In this document: piece by piece, positions 1 to 9,740 of the stretch
Layout: each line of letters opens with the position of its first letter
Position numbering within the stretch: position 1 is the first letter of the stretch
From: Sphingomonas ginsenosidivorax
GTDB lineage: Bacteria; Pseudomonadota; Alphaproteobacteria; Sphingomonadales; Sphingomonadaceae
Length of the DNA: 64,000 nt
Assembly (NCBI RefSeq): GCF_007995065.1
Contig: NZ_VOQR01000001.1
Span: 2,607,001-2,671,000, forward strand
Reading direction: 5' to 3'
Notes under the pieces: model-generated
The model's database searches: none
Seen by the model: only the letters and a program-made list of their open reading frames with translations
Told to the model about the DNA's origin: nothing
Position numbers and translations under genes: made by a program

Positions 1-1155
1 CTTGCGGATCCGCGTGTTCACCAGCGGCGCTTCCCAGCGCAGGTTGGTGCCGACCAGCAGGATCGCATCCGCACGCTCGGTGCCGGCGATCGTGGTGTTG
101 AAGTTGACCGCAGCCAGGCTCGACGTGTCGTACGCCATGCCGGTCTGGCGGCCCTCCAGCATCGTCGAGCCCATCTTGGCGAGCAGCGCCTTGGCGGCGA
201 ACATCGTCTCGCAATCGACCAGGTCGCCGGCGACGGCAGCGACGCTGTTACCCGCGTCGACCGCCTTGATCGCCGCGAACGCCTCGTCCCAGGTCGCGGG
301 CACGAGCTTGCCGTTCACGCGGACATAGGGCTTGTCAAGACGACGACGGACGAGACCGTCGATCGCATGGCGCGTCTTGTCGGTCGCCCACTCCTCGTTC
401 ACATCCTCGTTGATCCGCGGCACGCAGCGCAGCACCTGGCGACCACGGCTGTCGAGCCGGATGTTGGTGCCGACCGCGTCCATGACGTCGATCGTCAGCG
501 TCTTGCGCAGTTCCCACGGACGCGCCTCGAACGCATAGGGCTTCGACGTCAGCGCGCCGACCGGGCACAGATCGACGACGTTGCCCGACAGCTCGCTCTT
601 GACCGCGTTTTCGAGATACGAGGTGATCTGCATGTCCTCGCCGCGGAAGATCGCACCGATCTCCTCGACGCCCGACACTTCCTCGGCAAAGCGGATGCAG
701 CGCGTGCACTGGATGCAGCGGGTCATGACCGTCTTCACGATCGGACCCATATACTTCTCGGTGACCGCGCGCTTGTTCTCGTCGTAGCGCGAATGGCCCC
801 GGCCATAGGCGACCGACTGGTCCTGCAGGTCGCACTCGCCGCCCTGATCGCAGATCGGGCAATCGAGCGGATGGTTGATCAGCAGGAATTCCATGATGCC
901 CTCGCGGGCATTCTTGACCATCGGCGAGTTGGTGAAGATTTCCTGCTTGTCCGCCGCCGGCAGCGCGCACGACGCCTGCGGCTTGGGCGGACCAGGCTTC
1001 ACCTCGACCAGGCACATCCGGCAGTTGCCGGCGATGCTCAGCCGTTCGTGATAACAGAAACGCGGGATCTCCTTGCCGGCAAGCTCGCACGCCTGCAGCA
1101 CGGTGGCACCCTGCGGCACCTCGATCTCGACGCCATCGACTTTGACTATCGGCAT
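1..1155 (-). CDS. nuoG: NADH-quinone oxidoreductase subunit G, N-terminal part (partial)
   Basis: Large peripheral-arm Fe-S subunit of respiratory complex I, passing electrons from the FMN subunit toward quinone. Only the first 385 codons are present; the frame is open to the left edge, so the C-terminal part of the molybdopterin-oxidoreductase-like domain lies outside. From ATG at 1155 a [2Fe-2S] ferredoxin domain shows Cys34, Cys45, Cys48 and Cys63. It is followed by the HPLDCPICDQGGEC block and CIQCTRC, ligands of the next Fe-S clusters, then a CPVGAL motif. The start overlaps the nuoF stop by one base (TAATG), so translation is probably coupled. It is the last visible gene of the nuo operon. 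Confidence 0.96.
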   Translation of the reverse strand, partial: MPIVKVDGVEIEVPQGATVLQACELAGKEIPRFCYHERLSIAGNCRMCLVEVKPGPPKPQASCALPAADKQEIFTNSPMVKNAREGIMEFLLINHPLDCPICDQGGECDLQDQSVAYGRGHSRYDENKRAVTEKYMGPIVKTVMTRCIQCTRCIRFAEEVSGVEEIGAIFRGEDMQITSYLENAVKSELSGNVVDLCPVGALTSKPYAFEARPWELRKTLTIDVMDAVGTNIRLDSRGRQVLRCVPRINEDVNEEWATDKTRHAIDGLVRRRLDKPYVRVNGKLVPATWDEAFAAIKAVDAGNSVAAVAGDLVDCETMFAAKALLAKMGSTMLEGRQTGMAYDTSSLAAVNFNTTIAGTERADAILLVGTNLRWEAPLVNTRIRK

Positions 1156-2468
1156 TATTCGGCAGCTTCCATCATCGGCGCGGTGTCGCTCCCAGAAACG
1201 TGGGCACGTTCGCGGATACGGCGTTCCATCTCGGGGCGGAAATGCTTGATCAGGCCCTGGATCGGCCACGCCGCGGCGTCGCCCAGCGCGCAGATCGAGT
1301 GACCCTCGACCTGCTTGGTGACCTGCTGCAGCATGTCGATCTCGGACAGCTCGGCGTCGCCGGTGCGCATCCGCTCCATCACGCGCCACATCCAGCCAGT
1401 GCCCTCGCGGCACGGCGTGCACTGCCCGCAGCTTTCATGCTTGTAGAAGTAGGAGATGCGGCTGATCGCGCGGACGATGTCGGTCGACTTGTCCATGACG
1501 ATGATCGCCGCAGTGCCGAGGCCCGATCCGACCGCCTTCAGGCCGTCGAAATCCATCGCGCAGTCCATGATCTGCGCGGCGGGAACCAGTGGCACCGAAG
1601 AGCCGCCCGGGATTACCGCGAGCAGATTGTCCCAGCCGCCGCGGATACCGCCGCAATGCGTCTCGATCAGGTCGCGGAACGAGATGCTCATCTCTTCCTC
1701 GACGACGCAGGGCTTGTTCACATGGCCGCTGATCTGGAACAGCTTGGTGCCGCGGTTGTTCTCCGCGCCGAAGCTAGAGAACCAGGCCGCACCGCGCCGC
1801 AGGATCGTCGGGGCGACCGCGATCGATTCGACATTGTTGACCGTAGTCGGGCAGCCATAAAGTCCCGCACCCGCCGGGAACGGAGGTTTCAACCGCGGCT
1901 GGCCCTTCTTGCCCTCGAGGCTCTCGAGCATCGCGGTCTCTTCGCCGCAGATATAGGCGCCCGCGCCACGGTGGACGAACACGTCGAAGTCGTAGCCCGA
2001 CCCGCACGCGTTCTTGCCGATGAAGCCGCGATCATAGGCCTCGGCGACCGCCGCGAACAGCGTCTCGGCCTCGCGGATATATTCGCCGCGGATGTAGATG
2101 TACGCGGCACGCGCGCGCATCGCGAACCCCGCGATCAGCGCGCCCTCGATCAGCTTGTGCGGATCGTGGCGGATGATCTCGCGATCCTTGCAGCTGCCCG
2201 GCTCCGACTCATCGGCGTTGATGACGAGGAAGTTCGGCCGGTCGGGCTTCGGCTCCTTTGGCATGAACGACCATTTGGTGCCGGTCGGGAAGCCCGCGCC
2301 ACCGCGACCACGCAGGCCGCTGGCCTTCATGATGTCGATGATCGCGTCCTGGCCGAGCGCCATCAGGTCCTTGGTATTATCCCAATCGCCGCGCATCATG
2401 GCCGCGTCGATGGTCCACGGCTGGAAGCCGTAGACGTTGGTGAAGATGCGGTCCTTGTCGGCGAGCAT
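1155..2468 (-). CDS. nuoF: NADH-quinone oxidoreductase subunit F
   Basis: The 437-residue NADH-binding, FMN-containing subunit at the tip of complex [15 protein letters not shown] glycine-rich FMN/NADH loop lies near residue 55, [12 protein letters not shown] follows near 170, and the N3 [4Fe-4S] ligands are CGQCTPC plus a Cys in SICALGD about 40 residues later. I chose ATG at 2468 because it overlaps the nuoE stop (TGATG). A GTG nine bases upstream (2477) is in frame but lies inside nuoE. The stop overlaps the nuoG start. Length and motif order are normal for the family. Confidence 0.97.
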   Translation of the reverse strand: MLADKDRIFTNVYGFQPWTIDAAMMRGDWDNTKDLMALGQDAIIDIMKASGLRGRGGAGFPTGTKWSFMPKEPKPDRPNFLVINADESEPGSCKDREIIRHDPHKLIEGALIAGFAMRARAAYIYIRGEYIREAETLFAAVAEAYDRGFIGKNACGSGYDFDVFVHRGAGAYICGEETAMLESLEGKKGQPRLKPPFPAGAGLYGCPTTVNNVESIAVAPTILRRGAAWFSSFGAENNRGTKLFQISGHVNKPCVVEEEMSISFRDLIETHCGGIRGGWDNLLAVIPGGSSVPLVPAAQIMDCAMDFDGLKAVGSGLGTAAIIVMDKSTDIVRAISRISYFYKHESCGQCTPCREGTGWMWRVMERMRTGDAELSEIDMLQQVTKQVEGHSICALGDAAAWPIQGLIKHFRPEMERRIRERAHVSGSDTAPMMEAAE

Positions 2469-3136
2469 CAGGCCCACTCCCCCCGGTAATCGTGGTTCGC
2501 GTCGACCATCGCGGTGAGTGAGGTCGGGCCGCCTTCTGGGCAGCTGGCGCGACGACCGAACTGCGGCCCCGGCGTCGGCGTGCCGCCATTGGCGAGCGCC
2601 TCGAGGATCTCGGTCGTCTTGTCGTAATCGAGGTCTTCGAAGTTATCGTCGTTGATCTGCACCATCGGCGCGTTCGCGCAGGTGCCGAGACACTCGACCT
2701 CGGTGAGCGTGAACATGCCGTCGGGGGTCGTGCCGCCCTTGACGAGGCCACGGTTCTTGCACGCCGCCAGCACGTCGTCGCTCCCGCGCAGCATGCACGG
2801 CGTCGTGCCGCACACCTGGACGTGGAACCGGCCGACCGGTGCCAGGTTGAACATCGTGTAGAAGGTCACGACCTCGTACACGCGCATGTACGGCACGCCG
2901 ATCTGACGCGCGACGAACTCGATCACCGGGACGGGGAGCCAGCCCTGCGTCTGCGTCTCCGCGCCGACCTGCCGCTGGGCGAGATCGAGGAACGGGATCG
3001 ACGCCGACTGCTCGCGGCCCTTGGGATAGCGACCGAGTATCTCGTTCGCCTTGACCTGGTTTTCGTCCGTCCAGGCGAACGAACCCCAGCGTGCGCGGGT
3101 CTCGGCCTCGTCGGGAATTTTTGGTGCTTCAGCCAT
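2468..3136 (-). CDS. nuoE: NADH-quinone oxidoreductase subunit E
   Basis: The 222-residue thioredoxin-fold [2Fe-2S] subunit of the complex I dehydrogenase module, partner of NuoF. The four cluster ligands are visible as Cys109 and Cys114 (CGTTPC) and Cys149 and Cys153 (CLGTC). The C-terminal ~60 residues after the second Cys pair are Gly/Pro-rich. ATG at 3136 overlaps the stop of a 38-codon ORF upstream (TGATG), and the stop overlaps nuoF, so this gene is coupled on both sides. Confidence 0.97.
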   Translation of the reverse strand: MAEAPKIPDEAETRARWGSFAWTDENQVKANEILGRYPKGREQSASIPFLDLAQRQVGAETQTQGWLPVPVIEFVARQIGVPYMRVYEVVTFYTMFNLAPVGRFHVQVCGTTPCMLRGSDDVLAACKNRGLVKGGTTPDGMFTLTEVECLGTCANAPMVQINDDNFEDLDYDKTTEILEALANGGTPTPGPQFGRRASCPEGGPTSLTAMVDANHDYRGEWA

Positions 3137-3252
3137 CAGTTGGCGCCCATGAAAAAGCCGAGCCTATAGCTCGCGAAATAAGCCAGATACCCGCCGGCCG
3201 CGATCAGCAGCAACGCGCCGCCGACCCACATATGCCTGCGCATGAACTTCAC
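3136..3252 (-). CDS. 38-residue single-pass membrane protein inside the nuo operon
   Basis: A short gene between nuoD and nuoE, too small for most ORF cut-offs. It starts with GTG at 3252, overlapping the nuoD stop by four bases (GTGA), and its TGA overlaps the nuoE ATG. The sequence has a basic N-terminus (KFMRRHMW), one hydrophobic helix of about 20 residues ([17 protein letters not shown]) and a short tail ending GFFMGAN. An internal ATG at 3243 could also serve. Perfect stop/start overlaps on both sides argue that it is translated. Location in the operon suggests a small complex I accessory or assembly factor, but I do not recognise a named family. Function is inferred from position only. 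Confidence 0.72.
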   Translation of the reverse strand: MKFMRRHMWVGGALLLIAAGGYLAYFASYRLGFFMGAN

Positions 3253-4484
3253 CGGTCGCACTCCCCGAACACGATATCCATCGCGCCGAGCACCGCGGTC
3301 GTATCCGCGAGCATGTGGCCCTTCATCATGAAGTCCATCGCCTGGAGATGTGAGAAGGCGGTCGGGCGGATCTTGCAGCGATAGGGTTTGTTCGAACCGT
3401 CGGCGACCAGGTACACGCCGAACTCCCCCTTGGGGCTCTCGGTCGCGACATAGACGTCGCCCGCGGGGACGTGGAAACCCTCGGTGTAGAGCTTGAAGTG
3501 ATGGATCAGCGCTTCCATCGAATGCTTCATCTCGGCGCGCTTCGGCGGCACGACCTTGCGGTCGAGGCTGGCGATCGGGCCTTCGGGCATTTCGGCGAGG
3601 CACTGCTTCATGATCCGCGCCGACTGGCGGACCTCTTCGACGCGCACCATGAACCGGTCGTAGCAGTCGCCGCGGGTGCCGACGGGGACGTCGAAGTCCA
3701 TCTTCGCATACACGTCGTAGGGCTGCGACTTGCGCAGGTCCCAGGCGATGCCCGAGCCGCGGATCATCGGGCCGGAGAAACCCCATTTGATCGCGTCGTC
3801 GCGGCTGACCGTCGCGATGTCGACGTTGCGCTGCTTGAAGATGCGGTTGTCGGCGACGAGGCTGATCGCGTCGTCGAACAGCCGCGGCAGGCGCGTGTCG
3901 AGCCAGTCGCCGATGTCGGCGAGCAGCTTCAGCGGCGCATCCTGGTGGACGCCGCCGGGGCGGAAATAGTTCGCGTGCATGCGCGCGCCCGAGACGCGCT
4001 CGAAGAAGTTCATGCAGTCTTCGCGGATCTCGAACAGCCACAGGTTCGGCGTCATCGCGCCGACGTCCATGACGTGCGAACCGAGGTTCAGCATGTGGTT
4101 CGAGATGCGCGTCAGCTCGGCGAAGAACACCCGCAGATACTGCGCGCGGATCGGCACCTCAAGGTCGAGCAGCTTCTCGACCGCGAGCACCCAGCTATGC
4201 TCCATGCACAAGGGCGAGCAGTAATCGAGCCGGTCGAAATACGGCAGCGCCTGCGTGTAGGTCTTGTATTCGATCAGCTTTTCGGTGCCGCGGTGGAGCA
4301 GGCCGACATGCGGGTCGACGCGCTCGACGATCTCGCCATCCAGCTCCATGACGAGCCGCAGCACGCCGTGCGCGGCCGGATGCTGCGGGCCGAAGTTGAT
4401 CGTGTAGTTCTGGATCGCGACGTCGCCGGTCGTGGGATCGGCATCGTCGGAAACGTGCAACAGTTCGTCGACATAGTCGCTCAC
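3249..4484 (-). CDS. nuoD: NADH-quinone oxidoreductase subunit D
   Basis: The 411-residue 49-kDa-type subunit of complex I, which forms the quinone-binding cavity with NuoB. The N-terminal GPQHPAAHG motif carries the conserved quinone-site His, and [15 protein letters not shown] and MEHSW follow. Start is GTG at 4484, overlapping the nuoC stop by four bases (GTGA); no better ATG lies near. In this genome NuoC and NuoD are separate proteins. The stop overlaps the GTG of the 38-codon membrane ORF. Confidence 0.97.
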   Translation of the reverse strand: MSDYVDELLHVSDDADPTTGDVAIQNYTINFGPQHPAAHGVLRLVMELDGEIVERVDPHVGLLHRGTEKLIEYKTYTQALPYFDRLDYCSPLCMEHSWVLAVEKLLDLEVPIRAQYLRVFFAELTRISNHMLNLGSHVMDVGAMTPNLWLFEIREDCMNFFERVSGARMHANYFRPGGVHQDAPLKLLADIGDWLDTRLPRLFDDAISLVADNRIFKQRNVDIATVSRDDAIKWGFSGPMIRGSGIAWDLRKSQPYDVYAKMDFDVPVGTRGDCYDRFMVRVEEVRQSARIMKQCLAEMPEGPIASLDRKVVPPKRAEMKHSMEALIHHFKLYTEGFHVPAGDVYVATESPKGEFGVYLVADGSNKPYRCKIRPTAFSHLQAMDFMMKGHMLADTTAVLGAMDIVFGECDR

Positions 4485-5329
4485 TGATTCTGTCCTCCAC
4501 CCTTGGTCGGAACGACGTCCGACTCGACGGGCTTGTCCTGCTTCTGGTTGCCGGGATCGGGCTCGCCCGCGCCGCTCTGCGCGGTGCTGGTCGCATCCTT
4601 CTTGGCATAGGGCTCGCTCGGCGCGGCCGGCGCCTTGGTCGCGCTCTGCGTGGCGTCGGCCTTCTGGATCGCGTCCGCGCTCAGCGGGGTCGGCGCCCCC
4701 TTGGCCTGCGGCAGCGCGCCCTTCTCGTCGCCGGGCAGCACATAGGCCGCCCCTTCCCAGGGACTCTGGAAGTCGAAGGTGCGGAAATCCTGCGCCAGCT
4801 GGACCGGCTCGTACACGACGCGCTTGGCCTCTTCCGAATAGCGCAGCTCGACATAGCCCGTCAGCGGGAAGTCCTTGCGCTGCGGATGGCCGCGAAAGCC
4901 ATAGTCGGTGAGGATACGGCGCAGGTCGGCGTTGCCGCTGAACAGCACGCCGTACATGTCGTAGACCTCCCGCTCGAGCCAGCCCGCGACCGGCCAGATC
5001 GCGGTCACCGACGGCACCGGCTTTTCCTCGTCGGTCGCGACATGCACGCGGATGCGGTGGTTGCGCGTCAGCGAGAGCAGGCAATAGACGACCTCGAACC
5101 GCTCGGCGCGCTCGGGATAGTCGACGCCGGCGATCTCCATGAGCTGCTGATAGGCAAGCCCCGGGGTATCGCGCAGCACGATCATCGCGTCGTACAGCGC
5201 CTCGCGCTTCACGTGGAGCGCGACTTCGCCGACATGCTCGACCGCGTCGATCAGGCTGGCGCCGAGCGCGGCGCGCGCTGCGTCGACGACGCCGTCGTTC
5301 GACGCATAGGCGGGAGCGGGCGCCCTCAC
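4481..5329 (-). CDS. nuoC: NADH-quinone oxidoreductase subunit C with long C-terminal tail
   Basis: The 30-kDa-type connecting subunit of complex I, 282 residues. The family signature [15 protein letters not shown]...[10 protein letters not shown] is present in the middle, followed by [13 protein letters not shown]. After about residue 205 comes a low-complexity tail rich in Ala, Pro, Lys and Gln with no recognisable domain, making the protein longer than minimal NuoC. Start is GTG at 5329, overlapping the nuoB stop (GTGA). The tail is probably disordered; its role is unknown. Confidence 0.96.
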   Translation of the reverse strand: MRAPAPAYASNDGVVDAARAALGASLIDAVEHVGEVALHVKREALYDAMIVLRDTPGLAYQQLMEIAGVDYPERAERFEVVYCLLSLTRNHRIRVHVATDEEKPVPSVTAIWPVAGWLEREVYDMYGVLFSGNADLRRILTDYGFRGHPQRKDFPLTGYVELRYSEEAKRVVYEPVQLAQDFRTFDFQSPWEGAAYVLPGDEKGALPQAKGAPTPLSADAIQKADATQSATKAPAAPSEPYAKKDATSTAQSGAGEPDPGNQKQDKPVESDVVPTKGGGQNQ

Positions 5330-5895
5330 CGTTCGATGCTCCCGGACCGCCGGATCTTACGCTGCAGCTGCATGATCCCGTACAGCAGGGCCTCCGCGGT
5401 CGGCGGGCAGCCGGGGACGTAGATGTCCACGGGCACGATCCGGTCGCAGCCGCGCACGACGCTGTAGCTGTAATGATAATAGCCGCCGCCATTGGCGCAC
5501 GAGCCCATCGAGATGACGTATTTCGGCTCCGACATCTGGTCGTAGACCTTGCGGAGCGCCGGGGCCATCTTGTTGCACAGCGTGCCGGCGACGATCATCA
5601 CGTCCGACTGGCGCGGCGAGGCGCGCGGCGCGGCGCCGAAGCGCTCGAGATCGTAGCGCGGCATGTTCACATGGATCATCTCGACCGCGCAGCAAGCGAG
5701 GCCGAACGTCATCCACCACAGCGAGCCGGTACGCGCCCACTGGAACAGCTCCTCGGTCGACGTGACGAGGAAGCCCTTGTCGGTCAGTTCACCATTGAGA
5801 CCGTCGAAGAACCCCTGGTCGGGCGCGATGATCGCGCCGCTACCGGGGTTGCGGTCGAGCTCGACGGGGCCGGAGTGCCCAGCGTTCATGATCAT
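5326..5895 (-). CDS. nuoB: NADH-quinone oxidoreductase subunit B
   Basis: The 189-residue subunit holding cluster N2, the last Fe-S centre before quinone. Ligands are visible as the tandem Cys in GLACCAVEM, the Cys in MGSCANGG and the Cys in [13 protein letters not shown] at 5895 overlaps the nuoA stop (ATGA). A second in-frame ATG at 5889 is possible and would shorten the protein by two residues. The first ~35 residues are a poorly conserved leader typical of alphaproteobacterial NuoB. Confidence 0.96.
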   Translation of the reverse strand: MIMNAGHSGPVELDRNPGSGAIIAPDQGFFDGLNGELTDKGFLVTSTEELFQWARTGSLWWMTFGLACCAVEMIHVNMPRYDLERFGAAPRASPRQSDVMIVAGTLCNKMAPALRKVYDQMSEPKYVISMGSCANGGGYYHYSYSVVRGCDRIVPVDIYVPGCPPTAEALLYGIMQLQRKIRRSGSIER

Positions 5896-6266
5896 TCCCA
5901 ATCCAACGCGCCCTTCTTCCAGGCATAGACGAGGCCGAGCGCGAGCTCGGCGATAAAGACCATCATCGAGATCCATGCGGTCCAGCCGAGCGTGAAAACG
6001 CTGACTGCCCAGGGATATAGGAACGCCGCTTCGAGATCGAAGATGATGAACAGGATGGCGATGAGATAGAAGCGCACGTCGAACTGGCTGCGCGGATCCT
6101 CGAACGCGGGGAAGCCGCATTCATATTCGCTGAGCTTCTCGGGCGTCGGCTTGTGCGAGCCGGTCAGGCGCGACACCGCCATCGGCAGGAACACGAACGT
6201 ACTCGAAAGCGCGATCGCGACCCCAAGGAACAGCAGGATCGGAAGATAGTGCGACAGGTCAACCAA
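5892..6266 (-). CDS. nuoA: NADH-quinone oxidoreductase subunit A
   Basis: A 124-residue integral membrane subunit of complex I with three hydrophobic helices and the conserved loop [19 protein letters not shown] (its Cys is typical of NuoA). The start is TTG at 6266 with an AGAAG ribosome-binding sequence about eight bases upstream. The nearby ATG at 6280 is out of frame. This is the first gene of the nuo operon, so its promoter should lie between here and about 6420. Confidence 0.95.
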   Translation of the reverse strand: MVDLSHYLPILLFLGVAIALSSTFVFLPMAVSRLTGSHKPTPEKLSEYECGFPAFEDPRSQFDVRFYLIAILFIIFDLEAAFLYPWAVSVFTLGWTAWISMMVFIAELALGLVYAWKKGALDWE

Positions 6267-6426
6267 GGGGCTTCTCGCATGTGCGAACGGAACGGGGCCG
6301 CTTTAGGCCGGTGGGCCCAATGGGGCAAGGCGGTGAGGCCGTGAGAATCACTCGCAAAAGGGACGTGCGAGATATGCGGGTGGGGATGCGGGGTCGGGAT
6401 GCCGGGTCGGCGCGCCACAGACAGGC

Positions 6427-6533
6427 GTCATCCTGAACTCGTTTCAGGATCCACCGTGCGGCAGGCGCAGGTCTCCGGATCGGGTAACCAGCGCTCGCAA
6501 CACTGTGGATGCTGAACCGAGTTCAGCATGACG
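6427..6533. repeat. Paired-hairpin repeat, family B (copy 1)
   Basis: Left arm ATCCTGAACTCGTTTCAGGAT and right arm ATGCTGAACCGAGTTCAGCAT each fold on themselves; outer ends are GTCA and TGACGG. The variable centre is about 50 bases. It separates the nuo promoter region from the inositol monophosphatase gene end. Confidence 0.9.
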
Positions 6534-6559
6534 GAGGATTTGGAGGGGCGGCGGCCTGC

Positions 6560-7372
6560 TTAGCGCAGCGCGCCGGCCACCAGCTTGTGGAGGCGCGAAT
6601 GGAGCGCGTCGTTGGCCGCCAGGAACTCGTTGCGCTCGATCGCACGGTCGCCGCCGCGGAAGTCGGTGACGAAGCCACCGGCTTCCTTGACCAGCAGCAT
6701 GCCGGCCGCGACGTCCCACGGCTTCAGGTCCGATTCCCAGAACCCGTCGAACCGCCCGGCAGCGAGCCACGCGAGATCGAGCGCCGCGGCGCCCAGGCGA
6801 CGGATGCCGGCAACCTCGGGCGCGACCGCGCCAAAGATCCGACTCCACTGCGCGAAGTCGCCATGTCCGAGGAAGGGGATGCCGGTCGCGATCAGCGATT
6901 CGGACAGGTCGCGGCGCGACGACACGCGCAGCCGCTGGTCGGTCAGCCACGCGCCGCGGCCCTTCTCGGCCCAGAAGCTCTCGTCGGTCAGCGGCTGGTA
7001 GACGAGCGCGGTGGTGATCTCGCGCTTGCCGTTCGGCATCGGCTCCTCGACCGCGATCGAGATGCAGAAATGCGGGATGCCGTGGAGGAAGTTCGAGGTG
7101 CCATCCAAAGGATCGACGATAAAGCGCGGCTTGTTCGGATCGCCGAGGATCTCGCCGCGCTCCTCCATCAGGAAGCCCCAGTCGGGGCGCGCATGGACGA
7201 GTTCCTCGTACAGCGTCTGCTCGGCACGCTGGTCGGCCTGGCTGACGAAGTCGGCGGGGCCCTTGCGGCTGACCTGCAGCTGCTGGACCTCGTTGAAATC
7301 GCGACGCAGACGCGGCGCGGCCTTGCGGGCGGCGCGCTCGATGACGGTCATGATGCCGGAATGGCTGGGCAT
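6560..7372 (-). CDS. suhB: Inositol monophosphatase family protein
   Basis: A 270-residue Mg-dependent phosphatase of the IMPase/SuhB family, hydrolysing inositol-1-phosphate-type substrates; SuhB members also act in transcription antitermination and rRNA processing. Metal-site motifs are present: an acidic MEERGE loop near residue 70, DPLDGTSNF near 85, and WDVAAG near 215. ATG at 7372 is preceded by GGGAG, part of which belongs to the end of the adjacent repeat element. It stands alone between two repeats, so it may have its own promoter or be read through from efp. The symbol is assigned on family grounds. Confidence 0.88.
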   Translation of the reverse strand: MPSHSGIMTVIERAARKAAPRLRRDFNEVQQLQVSRKGPADFVSQADQRAEQTLYEELVHARPDWGFLMEERGEILGDPNKPRFIVDPLDGTSNFLHGIPHFCISIAVEEPMPNGKREITTALVYQPLTDESFWAEKGRGAWLTDQRLRVSSRRDLSESLIATGIPFLGHGDFAQWSRIFGAVAPEVAGIRRLGAAALDLAWLAAGRFDGFWESDLKPWDVAAGMLLVKEAGGFVTDFRGGDRAIERNEFLAANDALHSRLHKLVAGALR

Positions 7373-7381
7373 TGATTATCT

Positions 7382-7490
7382 CCCCCCTCCCGCTTGCGGG
7401 AGGGGTTGGGGGTGGGCTCGCGCTTTCAACCGAAACTGGCGGCGATGGCGCGAGCCCACCCCCCAGCCCCCTCCCGCAAGCGGGAGGGGG
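7382..7490. repeat. Inverted-repeat element, family D (copy 1)
   Basis: CCCCTCCCGCTTGCGGGAGG at the left and CCCTCCCGCAAGCGGGAGGG at the right are each self-complementary. Inner arms (GGGGGTGGGCTCGCGC and GCGCGAGCCCACCCCC) pair with each other, so the whole element can form one long hairpin or two short ones. Lies between efp and the IMPase gene. Confidence 0.9.
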
Positions 7491-7498
7491 AGCAAAGA

Positions 7499-8062
7499 TC
7501 AGTCCGCGCGGCGGACGTAGGTCTGTTCGTACACGTCGACGACGATCCGGGTGCCTGCGCCGATATGCGGCGGCACCATCACGCGGACGCCGTTCTCGAG
7601 GATCGCGGGCTTGTAGCTCGACGAGGCGGTCTGCCCCTTCACCACGGCATCGGCCTCGACGATCAGCGCCTCGATCGTGTCGGGCAGCTGGACCGAGATC
7701 GGGCGTTCTTCCCAGAGCTCCATCACCACGTCCATCCCGTCCTGCAGGAACGCAGCCGCATCGCCCAGGATGTCGGCGTCGAGCGTGATCTGCTCGTAGT
7801 TGACCTTGTCCATGAAGGTCAGCGTGTCGCCCTCGCGGAACAGATACTGGAAGTCGACGGTGTCGAGCCGGACCTTCTCGATGCTCTCGGCGGAGCGGAA
7901 GCGGACGTTGTTCTTCCGGCCGTCGATCAGGTTCTTCATCTCGACCTGCATGTACGCGCCGCCCTTGCCGGGCTGCGTGTGCTGGATCTTGACCGCACGC
8001 CAGATGCCGCCCTCATATTCGAGAATGTTGCCGGGACGAATCTCGACCGCGTTGATCTTCAT
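7499..8062 (-). CDS. efp: Elongation factor P
   Basis: A 187-residue translation factor that binds between the P and E sites and relieves stalling at polyproline stretches. Domain I carries the exposed loop with Lys33 (QPGKGGAY), the position modified in other bacteria; whether a modification enzyme exists is not visible here. Domains II and III follow with the usual KNLIDGRK and YVRRAD termini. Many proteins in this window are Pro-rich, consistent with a need for EF-P. The gene lies downstream of the M23 peptidase with a 37-base gap. Confidence 0.97.
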   Translation of the reverse strand: MKINAVEIRPGNILEYEGGIWRAVKIQHTQPGKGGAYMQVEMKNLIDGRKNNVRFRSAESIEKVRLDTVDFQYLFREGDTLTFMDKVNYEQITLDADILGDAAAFLQDGMDVVMELWEERPISVQLPDTIEALIVEADAVVKGQTASSSYKPAILENGVRVMVPPHIGAGTRIVVDVYEQTYVRRAD

Positions 8063-8099
8063 GACCTATACCTGCTGGAAAGAACGATAGCCGCGCCCT

Positions 8100-8687
8100 T
8101 TAGCCGCCAGCGCCCCTAGCGGCAAGCAGGGGGTACGGGTTGACGTTCTCGCCCTCCCACCAGCGCTGGCCGGGCGCCATTCGCGTGATCCCGAAATGCA
8201 AATGGTAGTTGCCCGCCCCCGCATCGCCGGTGTCGCCGACATAGCCGAGTGGGTCGCCGGCCCTGACGACCTGTCCTTCGTGCACGCCCGGCGCATAGGC
8301 GGCGAGATGCGCGTAATAATAGGTCGTCGCGCCGTCGATCGACCGGACATAGAGCGTCGTTCCACCCAGGTTGCTCTGGAACAGTTTTTCCACCCGACCC
8401 GGCGCGGCGGCGACGACCGAGGCCCCCGCAGGCGCCATGATATCGACCCCGTGATGCCCCCGGGTGCCGTCGCCGCGCGGATCGTTCCAGCTGTCCGCGA
8501 TCTGGTCGCGGCGGACGCCGACGACGGGCAGCGCGAGCACGCCCTGCGGCACCGCGGCGGGGACGGCGACCGGCGCGGGCCGCCGCCACGGGATCCGCGA
8601 ACTGCCGCCGCCGAACGACAGCATCGAGGCGAACCCGCCGACGACCACGACGATCAGCGCCAGGATGACCCAGAAGGTCCGCGTCAC
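8100..8687 (-). CDS. M23 family metallopeptidase (LytM-type), membrane-anchored
   Basis: A 195-residue envelope protein with an N-terminal membrane helix (residues 5-25), a Pro-rich linker and a C-terminal Peptidase_M23 domain. Zinc ligands are seen in the HHGVD motif (HxxxD) near residue 78 and in HLHFG near 162, so it is probably catalytically active on peptidoglycan cross-links. GTG at 8687 follows the L,D-transpeptidase stop by four bases, with AGGA inside the preceding gene as ribosome-binding site. The pairing with an L,D-transpeptidase suggests joint cell-wall remodelling. Confidence 0.9.
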   Translation of the reverse strand: MTRTFWVILALIVVVVGGFASMLSFGGGSSRIPWRRPAPVAVPAAVPQGVLALPVVGVRRDQIADSWNDPRGDGTRGHHGVDIMAPAGASVVAAAPGRVEKLFQSNLGGTTLYVRSIDGATTYYYAHLAAYAPGVHEGQVVRAGDPLGYVGDTGDAGAGNYHLHFGITRMAPGQRWWEGENVNPYPLLAARGAGG

Positions 8688-8691
8688 GGCG

Positions 8692-9678
8692 CTATTCCTG
8701 GAACACCACCGGCGTCCCGGGCTTGACCATCATCGCGAGCCGCGCGGCGTTCCAGTTGGCGAGGCGGACGCAGCCATGGCTCGCGGTCCGTCCGATCAGC
8801 TCGGGCACGGGGGTGCCGTGGATGCCGTAATGCGGCTTCGACAGGTCGAGCCAGACGACTCCGACGGGCCCATTCGGGCCGGGCGGCAACATCGCCTTCT
8901 TGTCGTCCTTCTTCGCGTCCCAGAACAGCGCCGGATTGTAGTGGAATTTCGGGTTATAGTCGGCGCCGTTGATCTTCCACGTGCCGATCGGCAGCGGGTC
9001 GTGCGTGCTGCCCGTCGTCACCTGGAACAGCGCGATCAGCGTGCCGGCATTGTCATAGGCCTTCAGGACCTTTTCCGACTTGTCGACGACGATCTTGTCG
9101 GCCTGCGGCTGGTTTGCGTCGACGTTGAGCATGCCGAGCGTGGCAATCCAGTCGGGGCGCAGCTTCGTGTCATAGGCGCGCGACGTCGGCAGCGCGTTGG
9201 GTAACACCACCTGCGTACCGGGCTTCAGCACCGTCTGCGGCGAGTTCAGTTCCATCAGCACCTGCGGGGTGGTGTGGAACATCTCCGCGAGCTTCTCCAT
9301 CGGCGAGCGATAGCCGAGCGCGGGGAGTTCGGCCTGCTTGTCCTCACCCTTCGGGATCACGAAATACGGGCCGGCCAGCGTCCGCGCGTTCAACGTGAGC
9401 GTCTTGGTCGCCTCGACCGCGGCATAGGGCTTCAGCGCCGCCGTCGTCGCCTGGTCGAGCTCGCCGGTGACGGGCAAGCCGCGATTCTCCTGGAATCCCT
9501 TGATCGCCGCGGTCAGCGTCATGCCCCGCCGCCCGTCGAGCACGCCCGGCGAAAAGCCGAGCTTGTCGAGGATCACCTGGACCTTGAGCACGCCGCGATC
9601 GAGCGGCGGGGTCGGCGCTGCCGATACCCCTGCCCCCATGAACGCGAACCCCAGAACCGTTGCCGCTATCGCCTTCAT
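8692..9678 (-). CDS. L,D-transpeptidase (YkuD) with peptidoglycan-binding domain
   Basis: A 328-residue secreted or periplasmic enzyme. A signal peptide (MKAIAATVLGFAFMGAGVSA) is followed by a PG_binding_1-like repeat (LDKLGFSPGVLDG...), a middle region and a C-terminal YkuD domain with the catalytic HGT and SHGCVRL motifs. It cross-links or modifies peptidoglycan stems. I chose ATG at 9678 because AAGGA lies about seven bases upstream and the signal peptide begins there. An ATG at 9708 is in frame but would spoil the signal peptide. It forms a two-gene operon with the M23 peptidase. Confidence 0.92.
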   Translation of the reverse strand: MKAIAATVLGFAFMGAGVSAAPTPPLDRGVLKVQVILDKLGFSPGVLDGRRGMTLTAAIKGFQENRGLPVTGELDQATTAALKPYAAVEATKTLTLNARTLAGPYFVIPKGEDKQAELPALGYRSPMEKLAEMFHTTPQVLMELNSPQTVLKPGTQVVLPNALPTSRAYDTKLRPDWIATLGMLNVDANQPQADKIVVDKSEKVLKAYDNAGTLIALFQVTTGSTHDPLPIGTWKINGADYNPKFHYNPALFWDAKKDDKKAMLPPGPNGPVGVVWLDLSKPHYGIHGTPVPELIGRTASHGCVRLANWNAARLAMMVKPGTPVVFQE

Positions 9679-9740
9679 GTCGTGTCCTTGACTGTTACGC
9701 TTGCGCATCAACGGTCGGGCAGGCGGTTGTTTCCTCGGGA

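Noticed and set aside
2469..2477. GTG at 2477 as the nuoF start
   Set aside because: The ATG at 2468 overlaps the nuoE stop exactly as the other nuo genes do, and residues before it are not conserved.
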